Below are positions 1-7,936 of a stretch of 64,000 bases of DNA, piece by piece; the stretch's first letter is position 1, and every line of letters starts with the position of its first letter. A model generated the notes under the pieces. It made no database searches, was not told the origin of the DNA, and saw only the letters and a program-made list of their open reading frames with translations. A program made the translations under genes and the position numbers. Source of the stretch: Rikenellaceae bacterium (GTDB lineage: Bacteria > Bacteroidota > Bacteroidia > Bacteroidales > Rikenellaceae); the NCBI GenBank assembly GCA_015059845.1, contig SUZR01000005.1, positions 106,268 to 170,267 on the forward strand. The letters are read 5' to 3'.

Positions 1-992
1 AGGAGGACCGCGACTACTACTTGGAGCGTCGTTATCCCGCATTCGGTAACTTGGTACCTCGTGACGTTGCATCACGTGCTGCTAAGGAGCGTTGCGATGC
101 TGGTTACGGTGTAAATGAGACAGGTTTGGCTGTATTCCTCGATTTCAAGACCGCTATCGAGCGTCTGGGTAAGGATATTATCAAGCAGCGTTATGGTAAC
201 CTCTTCGATATGTATGAGGAGATTACAGACGTTAGCCCCTACGAGCAGCCTATGCAGATATTCCCCGCTGTACACTACACAATGGGTGGTATCTGGGTTG
301 ACTACAACTTGATGACAACTATCCCCGGCTTGTACGCTATCGGTGAGGCTAACTTCTCTGACCACGGTGCAAACCGCTTGGGTGCATCGGCTTTGATGCA
401 GGGCTTGGCTGACGGTTACTTCGTATTGCCCTACACTATCGGCGACTACCTCTCTAAGAAGATTCAGGCTCCGAAGGTGGCTACCAACACACCTGCATTC
501 GACGAGGCTGAGAAGGCTATTAAGGAGAAGATTGCTAAGTTGTTCGCTATCAAGGGTAAACAGTCTGTTGACGATATCCACAAGCGTCTGGGTAACATTA
601 TGTGGGACAACGTAGGTATGGCCCGCACCGAGGAGTCTTTGAAGAAGGCTATCAAGGAGATTCAGGCTCTCCGCAAGGAGTTCTGGACAGACCTTAAGTT
701 GGTTGGTACTGAGGATTCATTCAACGTTGAGTTGGAGAAGGCTTTGCGTTTGGTTGACTACCTTGAGTTGGGTGAGTTGATGGCACGCGACGCTTTGAAC
801 CGCGAGGAGTCTTGCGGTGGTCACTTCCGTTCTGAGCACCAGACCGAGGAGGGTGAGGCATTGCGTCACGACGACAAGTTCGCTTATGCTGCCGTTTGGG
901 AGTATAAGGGTATGGACCAGGAGCCCGAGCTTACTAAGGAGCCGCTCGACTACGAGTTCACACACCGCGCACAGCGTAACTATAAGGACTAA
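1..992 (+). CDS. frdA: Fumarate reductase/succinate dehydrogenase flavoprotein subunit, 5' end missing
   Basis: This is the C-terminal half of the FAD-binding subunit that interconverts fumarate and succinate at the inner membrane, the terminal step of anaerobic electron transport in Bacteroidales. The frame is open from the window edge, so the gene begins upstream; the TTG at 21 is not a start. Visible family features are [18 protein letters not shown] near the edge, the substrate/FAD region GGIWVDYNL, the GLYAIGEAN and ANRLGASAL motifs, and a C-terminal helical domain rich in [19 protein letters not shown]. frdB follows 31 bases later in the usual C-A-B order; the cytochrome b gene would lie off the edge. 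Codon use is strongly biased (GGT, GCT, GAG), as expected for a highly expressed gene. Fumarate reductase direction is inferred from the lineage; sdhA is an equally valid name. Confidence 0.95.
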   Translation, partial: EDRDYYLERRYPAFGNLVPRDVASRAAKERCDAGYGVNETGLAVFLDFKTAIERLGKDIIKQRYGNLFDMYEEITDVSPYEQPMQIFPAVHYTMGGIWVDYNLMTTIPGLYAIGEANFSDHGANRLGASALMQGLADGYFVLPYTIGDYLSKKIQAPKVATNTPAFDEAEKAIKEKIAKLFAIKGKQSVDDIHKRLGNIMWDNVGMARTEESLKKAIKEIQALRKEFWTDLKLVGTEDSFNVELEKALRLVDYLELGELMARDALNREESCGGHFRSEHQTEEGEALRHDDKFAYAAVWEYKGMDQEPELTKEPLDYEFTHRAQRNYKD

Positions 993-1023
993 TTTTTGAC
1001 GTTAAACTTTAATATTATTTAGT

Positions 1024-1767
1024 ATGAATTTCAAATTAAAGATATGGCGTCAAAAGGACGCTAAATCACAGGGTGCGTTCAAGACCTACGAGGTTAAGAA
1101 CATCTCTGCCGACACCTCATTCCTTGAGATGCTCGACATCTTGAACAATGACTTGGTACACGCAGGCGAGGAGCCCGTTGCTTTCGACCACGACTGCCGC
1201 GAGGGTATCTGCGGTATGTGTTCATTGCACATCAACGGCCACGCTCACGGTCCTTCACAGGCTGTTACAACTTGCCAGATGTATATGCGTAAGTTCGAGG
1301 ATGGCTCTACAATCACTATCGAGCCTTGGCGTTCGGCTGCATTCCCCGTTATCAAGGACTTGGTTGTAAACCGTGGTGCTTATGACGAGATTTTGCAGGC
1401 TGGTGGTTTCGTATCAGTTCGTACAAACTCTGTACCCGATGGTAACGCTATTCCTATTCCTAAGGCTGACGCTGACGAGTCAATGGACGCAGCTGCTTGC
1501 GTAGGTTGCGGTGCTTGTGCTGCTACTTGTAAGAATGGCTCGGCTATGTTGTTCGTTGCTGCTCGCGTATCTTCACTCGCTAAGTTGCCCCAGGGCCGCG
1601 TAGAGGGTGCACGTCGTGCGAAGGCGATGGTTGCTAAGATGGATGAGCTCGGTTTCGGTAACTGTACTAACACAGGTGCTTGCCAGGCTCAGTGCCCCAA
1701 GCAGATCTCTATCGCTCACATCGCACGCCTCAACCGCGAGTTCTTGGCTGCGAAGTTGCAGGACTAA
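1024..1767 (+). CDS. frdB: Fumarate reductase/succinate dehydrogenase iron-sulfur subunit
   Basis: This 247-residue subunit carries electrons between the quinone-side cytochrome b and the flavoprotein. The N-terminal ferredoxin-like domain shows the [2Fe-2S] ligands in CREGICGMC (about residues 58-66). The C-terminal domain has [11 protein letters not shown] (about 159-169) and the later [12 protein letters not shown], which supply ligands for the [4Fe-4S] and [3Fe-4S] clusters. Length fits the B subunit of the Bacteroidetes type. It lies 31 bases after frdA and shares its codon bias, and a strong terminator follows, so it closes the frd operon. Confidence 0.96.
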   Translation: MNFKLKIWRQKDAKSQGAFKTYEVKNISADTSFLEMLDILNNDLVHAGEEPVAFDHDCREGICGMCSLHINGHAHGPSQAVTTCQMYMRKFEDGSTITIEPWRSAAFPVIKDLVVNRGAYDEILQAGGFVSVRTNSVPDGNAIPIPKADADESMDAAACVGCGACAATCKNGSAMLFVAARVSSLAKLPQGRVEGARRAKAMVAKMDELGFGNCTNTGACQAQCPKQISIAHIARLNREFLAAKLQD

Positions 1768-1787
1768 TACCTTATATTAGTATAAGT

Positions 1788-1826
1788 AAAGAGGGTGTTC
1801 CGTTTGGAACATCCTCTTTTTTGTTT
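1788..1826 (+). terminator. Rho-independent terminator of the frd operon
   Basis: A 10-bp stem (GAGGGTGTTC with GAACATCCTC, one G.T pair) encloses a CGTTTG loop and is followed by a T-rich run. It begins 20 bases after the frdB stop. Confidence 0.9.
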
Positions 1827-1850
1827 TATCCCAAATAATTCTTAACTTTG
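1820..1850 (+). promoter_or_regulatory. Bacteroidetes-type promoter for the SGNH esterase pair
   Basis: TTTG at 1820-1823 and TAACTTTG at 1843-1850 are separated by 19 bases, matching the -33/-7 consensus of the Bacteroidetes primary sigma factor. The -33 element overlaps the T-run of the frd terminator. Transcription would begin about 15 bases before the ATG at 1871. Confidence 0.7.
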
Positions 1851-1870
1851 GATAACTAAAACTCAATACT

Positions 1871-2956
1871 ATGAAAAAATTACTCCTTTCTCTGATTGCC
1901 ATCGCTTGTGCTGTCGTATCATACGCTGCCGAGCCATTGCGCTACGTCGATGCTACAACCCTCACAACGCTGGGCAAGCCACTGCCCACAGATAAGGCGT
2001 ATAACCGCATAGATACAAATAAATATAAGGTGCCCGACGACTGCGTGGCATATAGCGGCTACTCTACGGGCCTGCACATAGTTTTCAAAACCAATAGCAA
2101 GACCATCGCCGCACGCTGGACAACATCGGACCGTGTGCCCGGCACAAATATGACTCCAAATACGCAGAAGGGGCTGGACCTCTACATTATGCGCGATGGC
2201 AGATGGGTCTTTGCGGGCGTGGGAGCTCCGAAGATTTCGGGTTCGCGAGATAAGCACGAGAGTACGATTGTTACAAATATGGCCGAGGGCGAGAAGCTCT
2301 GCCTGCTCTATCTTCCTATCTTCGACAGCGTGGAGAAGTTGGAGCTGGGCATTGAGGAGGGCAGCGACATCGCAGCAGCCGAGAATCCCTTCCGCCACAA
2401 GATTATCGTTCACGGCTCAAGCATCACGCACGGCGCATCGTCAAACCGCGCAGGTATGACCTACCCCGCTATCTTCAGCCGACAGACAGGCCTCTACACC
2501 TGCAACCTCGGTTACAGCGGCCGCTCGAAGCTGCAGCCCGAGTTCGCTACATTCCTGGCTGAGATTGAGGATGCTGACGCCTTCGTATTTGACACCTTCT
2601 CAAACCCCAGCGCCGAGATTATTGATGAAAACTTCGACCGCTTCGTGGATATTATCCGCGCCAAGCACCCCACCACTCCGCTTATCTTCACGCAGACCAT
2701 TCGCCGCGATACACGCAACTTCAACCTCAAGACAGAGGATTTTGAGGCTCGCAAACAGGCCGCTGCCGAGCGCGTTGTACGCGAAAGAATGAAGCGTGAC
2801 AAGAATATCTACTTCCTCGACTCAAAGGGTTGGCTTAAGGATGATAATCTGGCTACGGCCGATGGCATACACCCCACCGACCTCGGATTTATGCGTATGA
2901 TGGAGCATATGGAGCCCGCCATCAAGAAAATCCTGAAGAAGTACGGAATAAAGTAA
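1871..2956 (+). CDS. Secreted SGNH/GDSL acylhydrolase with GxDLY N-terminal domain
   Basis: The product (361 residues) begins with a clear signal peptide ending near SYA-AEP, so it is exported to the periplasm or beyond. The first ~170 residues hold the KGLDLYIMRDGRW stretch, the hallmark of the GxDLY domain (PF14607). The catalytic SGNH domain follows (PF14606 type): block I HGSSITHG contains the nucleophilic Ser, NLGYSGRSK gives the block II Gly, and DGIHPTDLG supplies the catalytic Asp and His. Such enzymes remove acyl groups, often acetyl, from glycans; the true substrate is not shown by the sequence. It is followed after 28 bases by a second SGNH-containing gene, so the two are probably co-transcribed from the promoter at 1820. 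Confidence 0.85.
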   Translation: MKKLLLSLIAIACAVVSYAAEPLRYVDATTLTTLGKPLPTDKAYNRIDTNKYKVPDDCVAYSGYSTGLHIVFKTNSKTIAARWTTSDRVPGTNMTPNTQKGLDLYIMRDGRWVFAGVGAPKISGSRDKHESTIVTNMAEGEKLCLLYLPIFDSVEKLELGIEEGSDIAAAENPFRHKIIVHGSSITHGASSNRAGMTYPAIFSRQTGLYTCNLGYSGRSKLQPEFATFLAEIEDADAFVFDTFSNPSAEIIDENFDRFVDIIRAKHPTTPLIFTQTIRRDTRNFNLKTEDFEARKQAAAERVVRERMKRDKNIYFLDSKGWLKDDNLATADGIHPTDLGFMRMMEHMEPAIKKILKKYGIK

Positions 2957-2984
2957 TATTCACCGCAATACAATCATAGCCCTT

Positions 2985-5081
2985 ATGAAACGAATTATAC
3001 TCATTCTGCTCTGCCTCGTAGTGGGCATCGAGTGTTATGCACAGAAGATAAAGGTTGCGTGCGTGGGCAACAGCATCACCTATGGTGCTTATGTCATTAA
3101 CCGCGAGAAAAACAACTACCCCGCTCAGTTGCAGGCGTACTTAGGTGATAAGTATGAGGTAAAGAATTTCGGAGTGTCGGCCACAACGGCTCTCTACAAG
3201 GGACTATATCCGTATGTGGATACCGAGAAATATCGCGAATCACTGGAGTACAACCCCGACATTGTAATCATCAAGCTGGGTACGAACGACGCCAACGAGC
3301 GCAACGATGCATACCGCTCGACCTTCCCCAAGGATTACCGCAGGCTGGTGGACGAGTATCTCAACCTGCCCTCACATCCGCAGGTTATTCTCCTCACGCC
3401 CGTACATTGCTTCCTGCCGAGCAATCAGGACGAGGTTATCAAGGCGGAGATAATACCCGTAATCGAGCAGACCGCATACGAGCGCAATCTCGATATCGTC
3501 AATCTGCACAACCTCTTTGGTGATGAGTGGATAGAGTTTCTTATGCCCGACAAACTCCACCCCTCGAACATCGGCGCAGGAATGTTGGCGCAGAAGATAT
3601 ATCAGTACATTGCCGTCGAGAAGCACGATGTGGATATCATCAAGAACTTCCCGCTCAAGCCCGTCAAGGAGTTTAACTTCCACGGCTACAAGGGTTACGA
3701 GTACGATAACAATGGTGTAAAATATTACATCGTAAAGCCGCACCACACGGCTAAGGGCAATCCCTGGATATGGCGTGCCCGCTTCTGGGGTCACGAGCCG
3801 CAGGTGGATATCGACCTGCTGGAGCAGGGATTTCATCTGACATACTGCGATGTGGCAGAGCTATTTGGCTCACCCAAGGCCGTAGAGCGCTGGGACGAGT
3901 TCTATGCGCTGGCCGTCAAGGCTGGTCTTAACCAAAAGGCGGTACTTGAGGGTATGAGTCGCGGCGGATTGATTATATATAATTGGGCAGCCAAGAATCC
4001 CAAGAAGGTTGCCTGCATATATGGCGATGCACCCGTTATGGATATCAAGAGCTGGCCGCTGAATTGGGGTGACTGCCTTGATGAGAACAAGCGCAGTATG
4101 AGCCTGCTGCTTGAGGCCTACGGCTTTGCAAATGCCGAGGAGGCTATGGCGTGGAACAAGAATCCGTTAAACCACGCCCGGAAGTTGGCCAAGGCGAAGA
4201 TTCCGATGATTCACGTGGTAGGAGATATCGACGAGGGTGTTCCCGTGGCTGAGAACACCGCCATATTCGAGCGCGAGGTTGCCAAGTATGGCCACTCTGT
4301 ACACGTCATACATAAGCCCAACGTAGGTCACCATCCCCACTCGCTCAACAACCCCGAGAAGATTGTGTCGTTCATCCTCAAGGCGACGGGATATAAGAAG
4401 AATATGTGTGTCTATCCCGTACCGGGCAACGAGTATCGTTCGGCTGCAGGCTGGAGCGAGGGTGCCGAGTGGTATGCCGTAGCACGCGATATTGAGGCTA
4501 CGCTGGAGGGGCGCAAGCTTAAGCTGCTGATGTTGGGTAACTCCATCACGCAGGGCCTCGGTGGCGAGCGTCAGCGTATCACAAGCCGCGCAGGTCAGCA
4601 GGCTATGGACGAGGCCATCGGCAAGGGTGCTTGGGAGAATGCGGGTATCTCGGGCGACCGCACGCAACATCTGCTGTGGCGACTCAAGAACTGCAACTAC
4701 AACCGTTGCTCACCCGAGGTGGCTGTAATTACCATTGGCATAAACAACATTAACGCGGGAGATGAGGCGAAGGATGTTGCCGAGGGTATAGTGGCGTGCG
4801 CCGAGGAGGCACGCAGACAGCTGCCCGACACACGCATCATATTGCTGGGTCTGCTGCCCGCAGGCAAGCCCGCCAATGCGTGGATGCGTAGGGCGTGCGA
4901 CGAGGTACACGCTCACCTAAAGCGGGCCAACATAAAAGATGTGGAGTATATCAATCCCACGTCGTGGTTCACGCTCGACAATGGGGAACTGAACACAGCT
5001 CTATACTCCAAAGACAACCTCCACCTGAGTGCAGAGGGGTACAAGGTATGGAGCAAGAAGATTGCTGAACTGATAAAGTAG
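2985..5081 (+). CDS. Three-domain secreted esterase: SGNH - alpha/beta hydrolase - SGNH
   Basis: The 698-residue protein has a signal peptide (cleavage near CYA-QKI) and three hydrolase domains. Domain 1 (about 22-212) is SGNH: GNSITYG with Ser30, LGTND, and DKLHPSN near its end. Domain 2 (about 225-470) is an alpha/beta hydrolase with the nucleophile elbow GMSRGG (Ser325), a probable acid at GDIDEGVP and a His in VGHHPHS. Domain 3 (about 500-698) is again SGNH, with LGNSITQGLGGERQ (Ser520), IGINNIN and DNLHLSAEG. All three active-site sets look intact. It most likely deacylates complex glycans with the upstream esterase; the convergent sodium symporter could import a product. Substrate is unknown. 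Confidence 0.85.
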   Translation: MKRIILILLCLVVGIECYAQKIKVACVGNSITYGAYVINREKNNYPAQLQAYLGDKYEVKNFGVSATTALYKGLYPYVDTEKYRESLEYNPDIVIIKLGTNDANERNDAYRSTFPKDYRRLVDEYLNLPSHPQVILLTPVHCFLPSNQDEVIKAEIIPVIEQTAYERNLDIVNLHNLFGDEWIEFLMPDKLHPSNIGAGMLAQKIYQYIAVEKHDVDIIKNFPLKPVKEFNFHGYKGYEYDNNGVKYYIVKPHHTAKGNPWIWRARFWGHEPQVDIDLLEQGFHLTYCDVAELFGSPKAVERWDEFYALAVKAGLNQKAVLEGMSRGGLIIYNWAAKNPKKVACIYGDAPVMDIKSWPLNWGDCLDENKRSMSLLLEAYGFANAEEAMAWNKNPLNHARKLAKAKIPMIHVVGDIDEGVPVAENTAIFEREVAKYGHSVHVIHKPNVGHHPHSLNNPEKIVSFILKATGYKKNMCVYPVPGNEYRSAAGWSEGAEWYAVARDIEATLEGRKLKLLMLGNSITQGLGGERQRITSRAGQQAMDEAIGKGAWENAGISGDRTQHLLWRLKNCNYNRCSPEVAVITIGINNINAGDEAKDVAEGIVACAEEARRQLPDTRIILLGLLPAGKPANAWMRRACDEVHAHLKRANIKDVEYINPTSWFTLDNGELNTALYSKDNLHLSAEGYKVWSKKIAELIK

Positions 5082-5084
5082 TAT

Positions 5085-5124
5085 AAAGGGGTGCTAACAT
5101 ATCAAGTTAGCACCCTCTTATTTT
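5085..5124. terminator. Bidirectional terminator between convergent genes
   Basis: GGGTGCTAAC (5089-5098) pairs with GTTAGCACCC (5106-5115) around a 7-base loop. A/T-rich tracts flank both sides, so it can serve both the esterase and the symporter gene ending at 5118. Confidence 0.85.
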
Positions 5125-6548
5125 AAGAGCTTGGTTAAGACAAATCCCGTAAGGAAGATAGCCGCCGTTCCGAGGACAATGGTCAGATAGGTGTGCAGTG
5201 GCGCAAGGAAACTCATCCACGCAATAACCACAAGACCAACGGCTACGGCAATAACGGCACTCACTCGCTTCACGTGGTGGCACACAAGGCCGAGCAGGAA
5301 CAGGCCCAACATTCCACCGCTAAAGATTGATGCAAGCTTCCACCACGCATCCAGAATACCATCCACCTTCATCATCAGCAGGCCCACAACAATACCTATC
5401 ACGCCCACAAGGAATGACGAGAGATAGAGTACCGACATCTGCTTGCGAGGGCTCTGCTCACCACGATAAAACTTCTTAAAGAAGTCCGTCAGGATTATCG
5501 TTGCCGAGGAGTTTATACTCGTCGAGATAGTACTCATTCCTGCCGAGAAGAGCGCCGCGATGACAAGTCCCGTAACACCCGTCGGGAGGCCGTGAACGAT
5601 AAAGTACGGGAATACCTTATCGCCCGCAATGCCCTCGGGCAGCAGGTCGGGCTGCGCCGTATAGTACGAGAATAGTGCCGTGCCGATATAGACAAACACC
5701 AACGATACAGGGATATATAGCAGGCCTCCGAAGAGCGTCGATTTCACCGCCTCAGCGGTTGACTTGGCTGTCATATATCGCTGCACATAATTCTGGTCGA
5801 TACCATAATTTTGCAGGTTGGTCATAAGGCCATAGACAAAGACCACCCAGAAGGTCGGCTCGGTGAGGGCAAGGCCGAAACTACCAAGCGAGAACTTGTC
5901 GTGCTCGGCGGCAATCTCAAAGAGCTGCGCAGGCCCCTCGGGCATACCAAATGTGAGCAGCACAGCACACACAAGCGCACCGATAATTAGGATTATGCCC
6001 TGTATAGCGTCGGTCCACATCACAGCCGTAATTCCGCCCAGCAGCGAGTAAATAAGCGTAATAATACCCGTCACGACGATTATCGTGCCGATATCCCAGC
6101 CAAACATCGTATTGATGGGAATCGCCAGAAGCAACAATATTGAGCCGACACGCGCCAACTGCGTCAGCAGATAGCATACGGCAACGTAGGCTCGCGCCCA
6201 ATAGCCGAACTTCAGCTCAAGATAATGGTAGGCCGACACGCTGTTCAGCCCACGATATAGGGGTATAAAAATCTTTGCGGCGAGCCACACGGCGATAGGT
6301 ATTGAGAGGCTGAAGACTAGCTGATTCCAATTTCCGGCGTACGAGCCGCCCGGCAGGCCGAGAAAAGAGATACTGCTGACAAACGTCGCAAAGATGGACA
6401 TTCCCACCACCCACGTGGGCAGGGCACCCTCGGCAGCAGTGAAGGCTGCCACGCCACGGCGGCTTCTAAAGAAGAAGCTACACCCGAACAGTGCAGCGCC
6501 TCCCACAAAGAGGAAGAATACTATATAATCCAAGATGGTCAGCTCCAT
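5118..6548 (-). CDS. Sodium:solute symporter (SSS family)
   Basis: The 476-residue protein is almost wholly hydrophobic, with about 13 predicted membrane helices, and matches the SLC5/SSS fold. Family features include the N-terminal VGGAALFGCSFFFRSRRG, the early FVSSISFLGLPGGSYAGNW segment, and FSAGMSTISTSINSSATI in the Na2-site region. It would import a sugar, sialic acid or similar compound with Na+ in the inner membrane. It converges with the two esterase genes and diverges from the SDR gene at 6777, so an uptake role in glycan use is a reasonable inference. The solute cannot be read from sequence. Confidence 0.88.
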   Translation of the reverse strand: MELTILDYIVFFLFVGGAALFGCSFFFRSRRGVAAFTAAEGALPTWVVGMSIFATFVSSISFLGLPGGSYAGNWNQLVFSLSIPIAVWLAAKIFIPLYRGLNSVSAYHYLELKFGYWARAYVAVCYLLTQLARVGSILLLLAIPINTMFGWDIGTIIVVTGIITLIYSLLGGITAVMWTDAIQGIILIIGALVCAVLLTFGMPEGPAQLFEIAAEHDKFSLGSFGLALTEPTFWVVFVYGLMTNLQNYGIDQNYVQRYMTAKSTAEAVKSTLFGGLLYIPVSLVFVYIGTALFSYYTAQPDLLPEGIAGDKVFPYFIVHGLPTGVTGLVIAALFSAGMSTISTSINSSATIILTDFFKKFYRGEQSPRKQMSVLYLSSFLVGVIGIVVGLLMMKVDGILDAWWKLASIFSGGMLGLFLLGLVCHHVKRVSAVIAVAVGLVVIAWMSFLAPLHTYLTIVLGTAAIFLTGFVLTKLLK

Positions 6549-6610
6549 ATAGGTAGTAATTTAGGGATTAATCTTCGCGCAACGCTACTCGCCTTGCGCT
6601 CATCTGTTCC

Positions 6611-6618
6611 CAAAGTTA
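6611..6618 (-). promoter_or_regulatory. Candidate -7 element for the sodium symporter gene
   Basis: Read on the minus strand, TAACTTTG matches the Bacteroidetes -7 box and lies about 63 bases before the symporter start. No TTTG is present at the ideal spacing. The leader between 6576 and 6600 can fold as a GCGCAA...TTGCGC hairpin. Confidence 0.35.
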
Positions 6619-6691
6619 CTAATTTTACCCACAAAACCACCTCGGCGGGACTATTTTTCTACTCAAATCGCATATTCTACATTAATTTTAC

Positions 6692-6699
6692 TAACTTTG
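6692..6699 (+). promoter_or_regulatory. Candidate -7 element for the SDR gene at 6777
   Basis: TAACTTTG matches the Bacteroidetes -7 box, giving a leader of about 70 bases. No clear TTTG is found 19-21 bases upstream, so this is weak. Confidence 0.35.
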
Positions 6700-6776
6700 A
6701 GATATATTATGGCACGGATGTCACACCCCGAGCCTAAGAGTATATTGATTATTTATTAACTAAAATCTGCTATAAT

Positions 6777-7538
6777 ATGAAACGTCTAAATGGAAATGTT
6801 ACGCTCATCACGGGCGGAGGTAAAGGTATCGGATATGGATTGGCCGAGGCGTTTGCCGAGCAGGGCTCAAATCTTGTCATCACGGGTAGAACAGAGTCAC
6901 GTCTTCTTGCAGCCAAGGAGAAACTGGAGCAGAAGTATGGTGTCGAGGTGCTGCCAATCGTTGCCGATGGTGCCAACGAGGAGGCTATAAAGGTGGTTGT
7001 AGCAAAGACTATCGAGAAGTTCGGTAAGCTCAACACGCTGGTCAACAACGCTCAGGTGTCGAAGTCGGGTACGCCGCTGGTTGAACACACGAAGGAGGAT
7101 TTCGACCTGGCGATATATTCGGGTCTTTATGCCGCATTCTTCTATATGCGCGAGTGCTTCCCCTACCTCAAGCAGAGCAAGGGCTCGGTTATCAACTTCG
7201 CATCGGGAGCGGGCCTGTTCGGTAAGCTCGGACAGTCGTCATACGCCGCAGCGAAAGAGGGTATTCGCGGTATGTCGCGTGTTGCCGCAGCGGAGTGGGG
7301 CCCCGATGGTGTGAGAGTGAATGTCATCTGCCCGCTCGCTATGACCGAGAGCCTCGAGCAGTGGAAGGAGAACTATCCCGAACTGTTCCAAAAGACTATT
7401 CAGGGTATTCCCCTCGGACGCTTCGCCGACCCGAAGCAGGATATTGGTCGCGTGGCTGTATTCCTCGCATCGGAGGATGCGTCATACGTTACAGGCGAGA
7501 CCATCACCCTTCAGGGCGGTAGCGGCCTAAGACCATAG
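6777..7538 (+). CDS. Short-chain dehydrogenase/reductase (classical SDR)
   Basis: At 253 residues this is a typical classical SDR, an NAD(P)-dependent oxidoreductase. The cofactor motif GGGKGIG is at residues 14-20, and the acidic/Arg pattern after beta-2 is TGRTESR, which hints at NADP preference. The structural NNAG motif reads NNAQ. The catalytic Ser lies in NFASGAG and Tyr/Lys in SSYAAAKEG. The C-terminal DASYVTGETITLQGG is the standard end of the family. It is a single gene with its own terminator, divergent from the symporter gene. Substrate is unknown; a sugar or hydroxy acid would suit the neighbourhood. Confidence 0.85.
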   Translation: MKRLNGNVTLITGGGKGIGYGLAEAFAEQGSNLVITGRTESRLLAAKEKLEQKYGVEVLPIVADGANEEAIKVVVAKTIEKFGKLNTLVNNAQVSKSGTPLVEHTKEDFDLAIYSGLYAAFFYMRECFPYLKQSKGSVINFASGAGLFGKLGQSSYAAAKEGIRGMSRVAAAEWGPDGVRVNVICPLAMTESLEQWKENYPELFQKTIQGIPLGRFADPKQDIGRVAVFLASEDASYVTGETITLQGGSGLRP

Positions 7539-7580
7539 TCATCGAATGAAAAGTGGCTATAAAAATGGCCATAAAATAAG

Positions 7581-7606
7581 AAAGGCGCTGATAATCAGCG
7601 CCTTTT
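7581..7606. terminator. Bidirectional terminator between SDR gene and tRNA-Glu
   Basis: GGCGCTGA (7584-7591) pairs perfectly with TCAGCGCC (7595-7602) around TAA, with A-run before and T-run after. It lies 2 bases from the 3' end of the minus-strand tRNA and 43 bases after the SDR stop. Confidence 0.88.
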
Positions 7607-7607
7607 G

Positions 7608-7679
7608 TAGTGGATAGGGGATTCGAACCCCTATGTCATGCGTGAGAGGCATGTATCCTAGCCCTTAGATGAATCCACC
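7608..7679 (-). tRNA. tRNA-Glu (anticodon CTC)
   Basis: The 72-nt cloverleaf has acceptor GGTGGAT/ATCCACT (first pair G.U), anticodon arm CATGC-CTCTCAC-GCATG giving CTC, T arm with GGTTCGAATCC, and discriminator A. No CCA is encoded. It decodes GAG, a heavily used codon in this window. Confidence 0.93.
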
Positions 7680-7696
7680 GCTTTGTTTTGACACTG

Positions 7697-7727
7697 CAAA
7701 TATAGGGCAAAAATATTACACTGCAAA
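7697..7727 (-). promoter_or_regulatory. Promoter of tRNA-Glu
   Basis: On the minus strand TTTG and TATATTTG are separated by exactly 19 bases, and the -7 box ends 17 bases before the mature tRNA. An 11-base unit, ACACTGCAAAT on the plus strand, occurs twice here (from 7691 and from 7718). Confidence 0.75.
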
Positions 7728-7888
7728 TTTTTCCGCAAAAAAAATGCAAAAAATATATATTTTACCCATTTTTCATCCCGAAAGCAACCTTTTTGACCTA
7801 TTTTTAGTCTAATATTACCGCCCAAAACAGCTCTGCTATCGAGGGACATCCGACTCTGCCATCAAGGAACATCTGCTCGCACAACAAA

Positions 7889-7920
7889 AAAAATACCCGC
7901 CACCGAGGGCGGGTATTTAT
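7889..7920 (-). terminator. Terminator of the DUF1080/Gfo operon
   Basis: AAATACCCGCC (7891-7901) pairs perfectly with GGCGGGTATTT (7908-7918), and on the minus strand a T-run follows. It begins 17 bases past the stop at 7937. Confidence 0.9.
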
Positions 7921-7936
7921 AAAAATGGTTTAGGAA

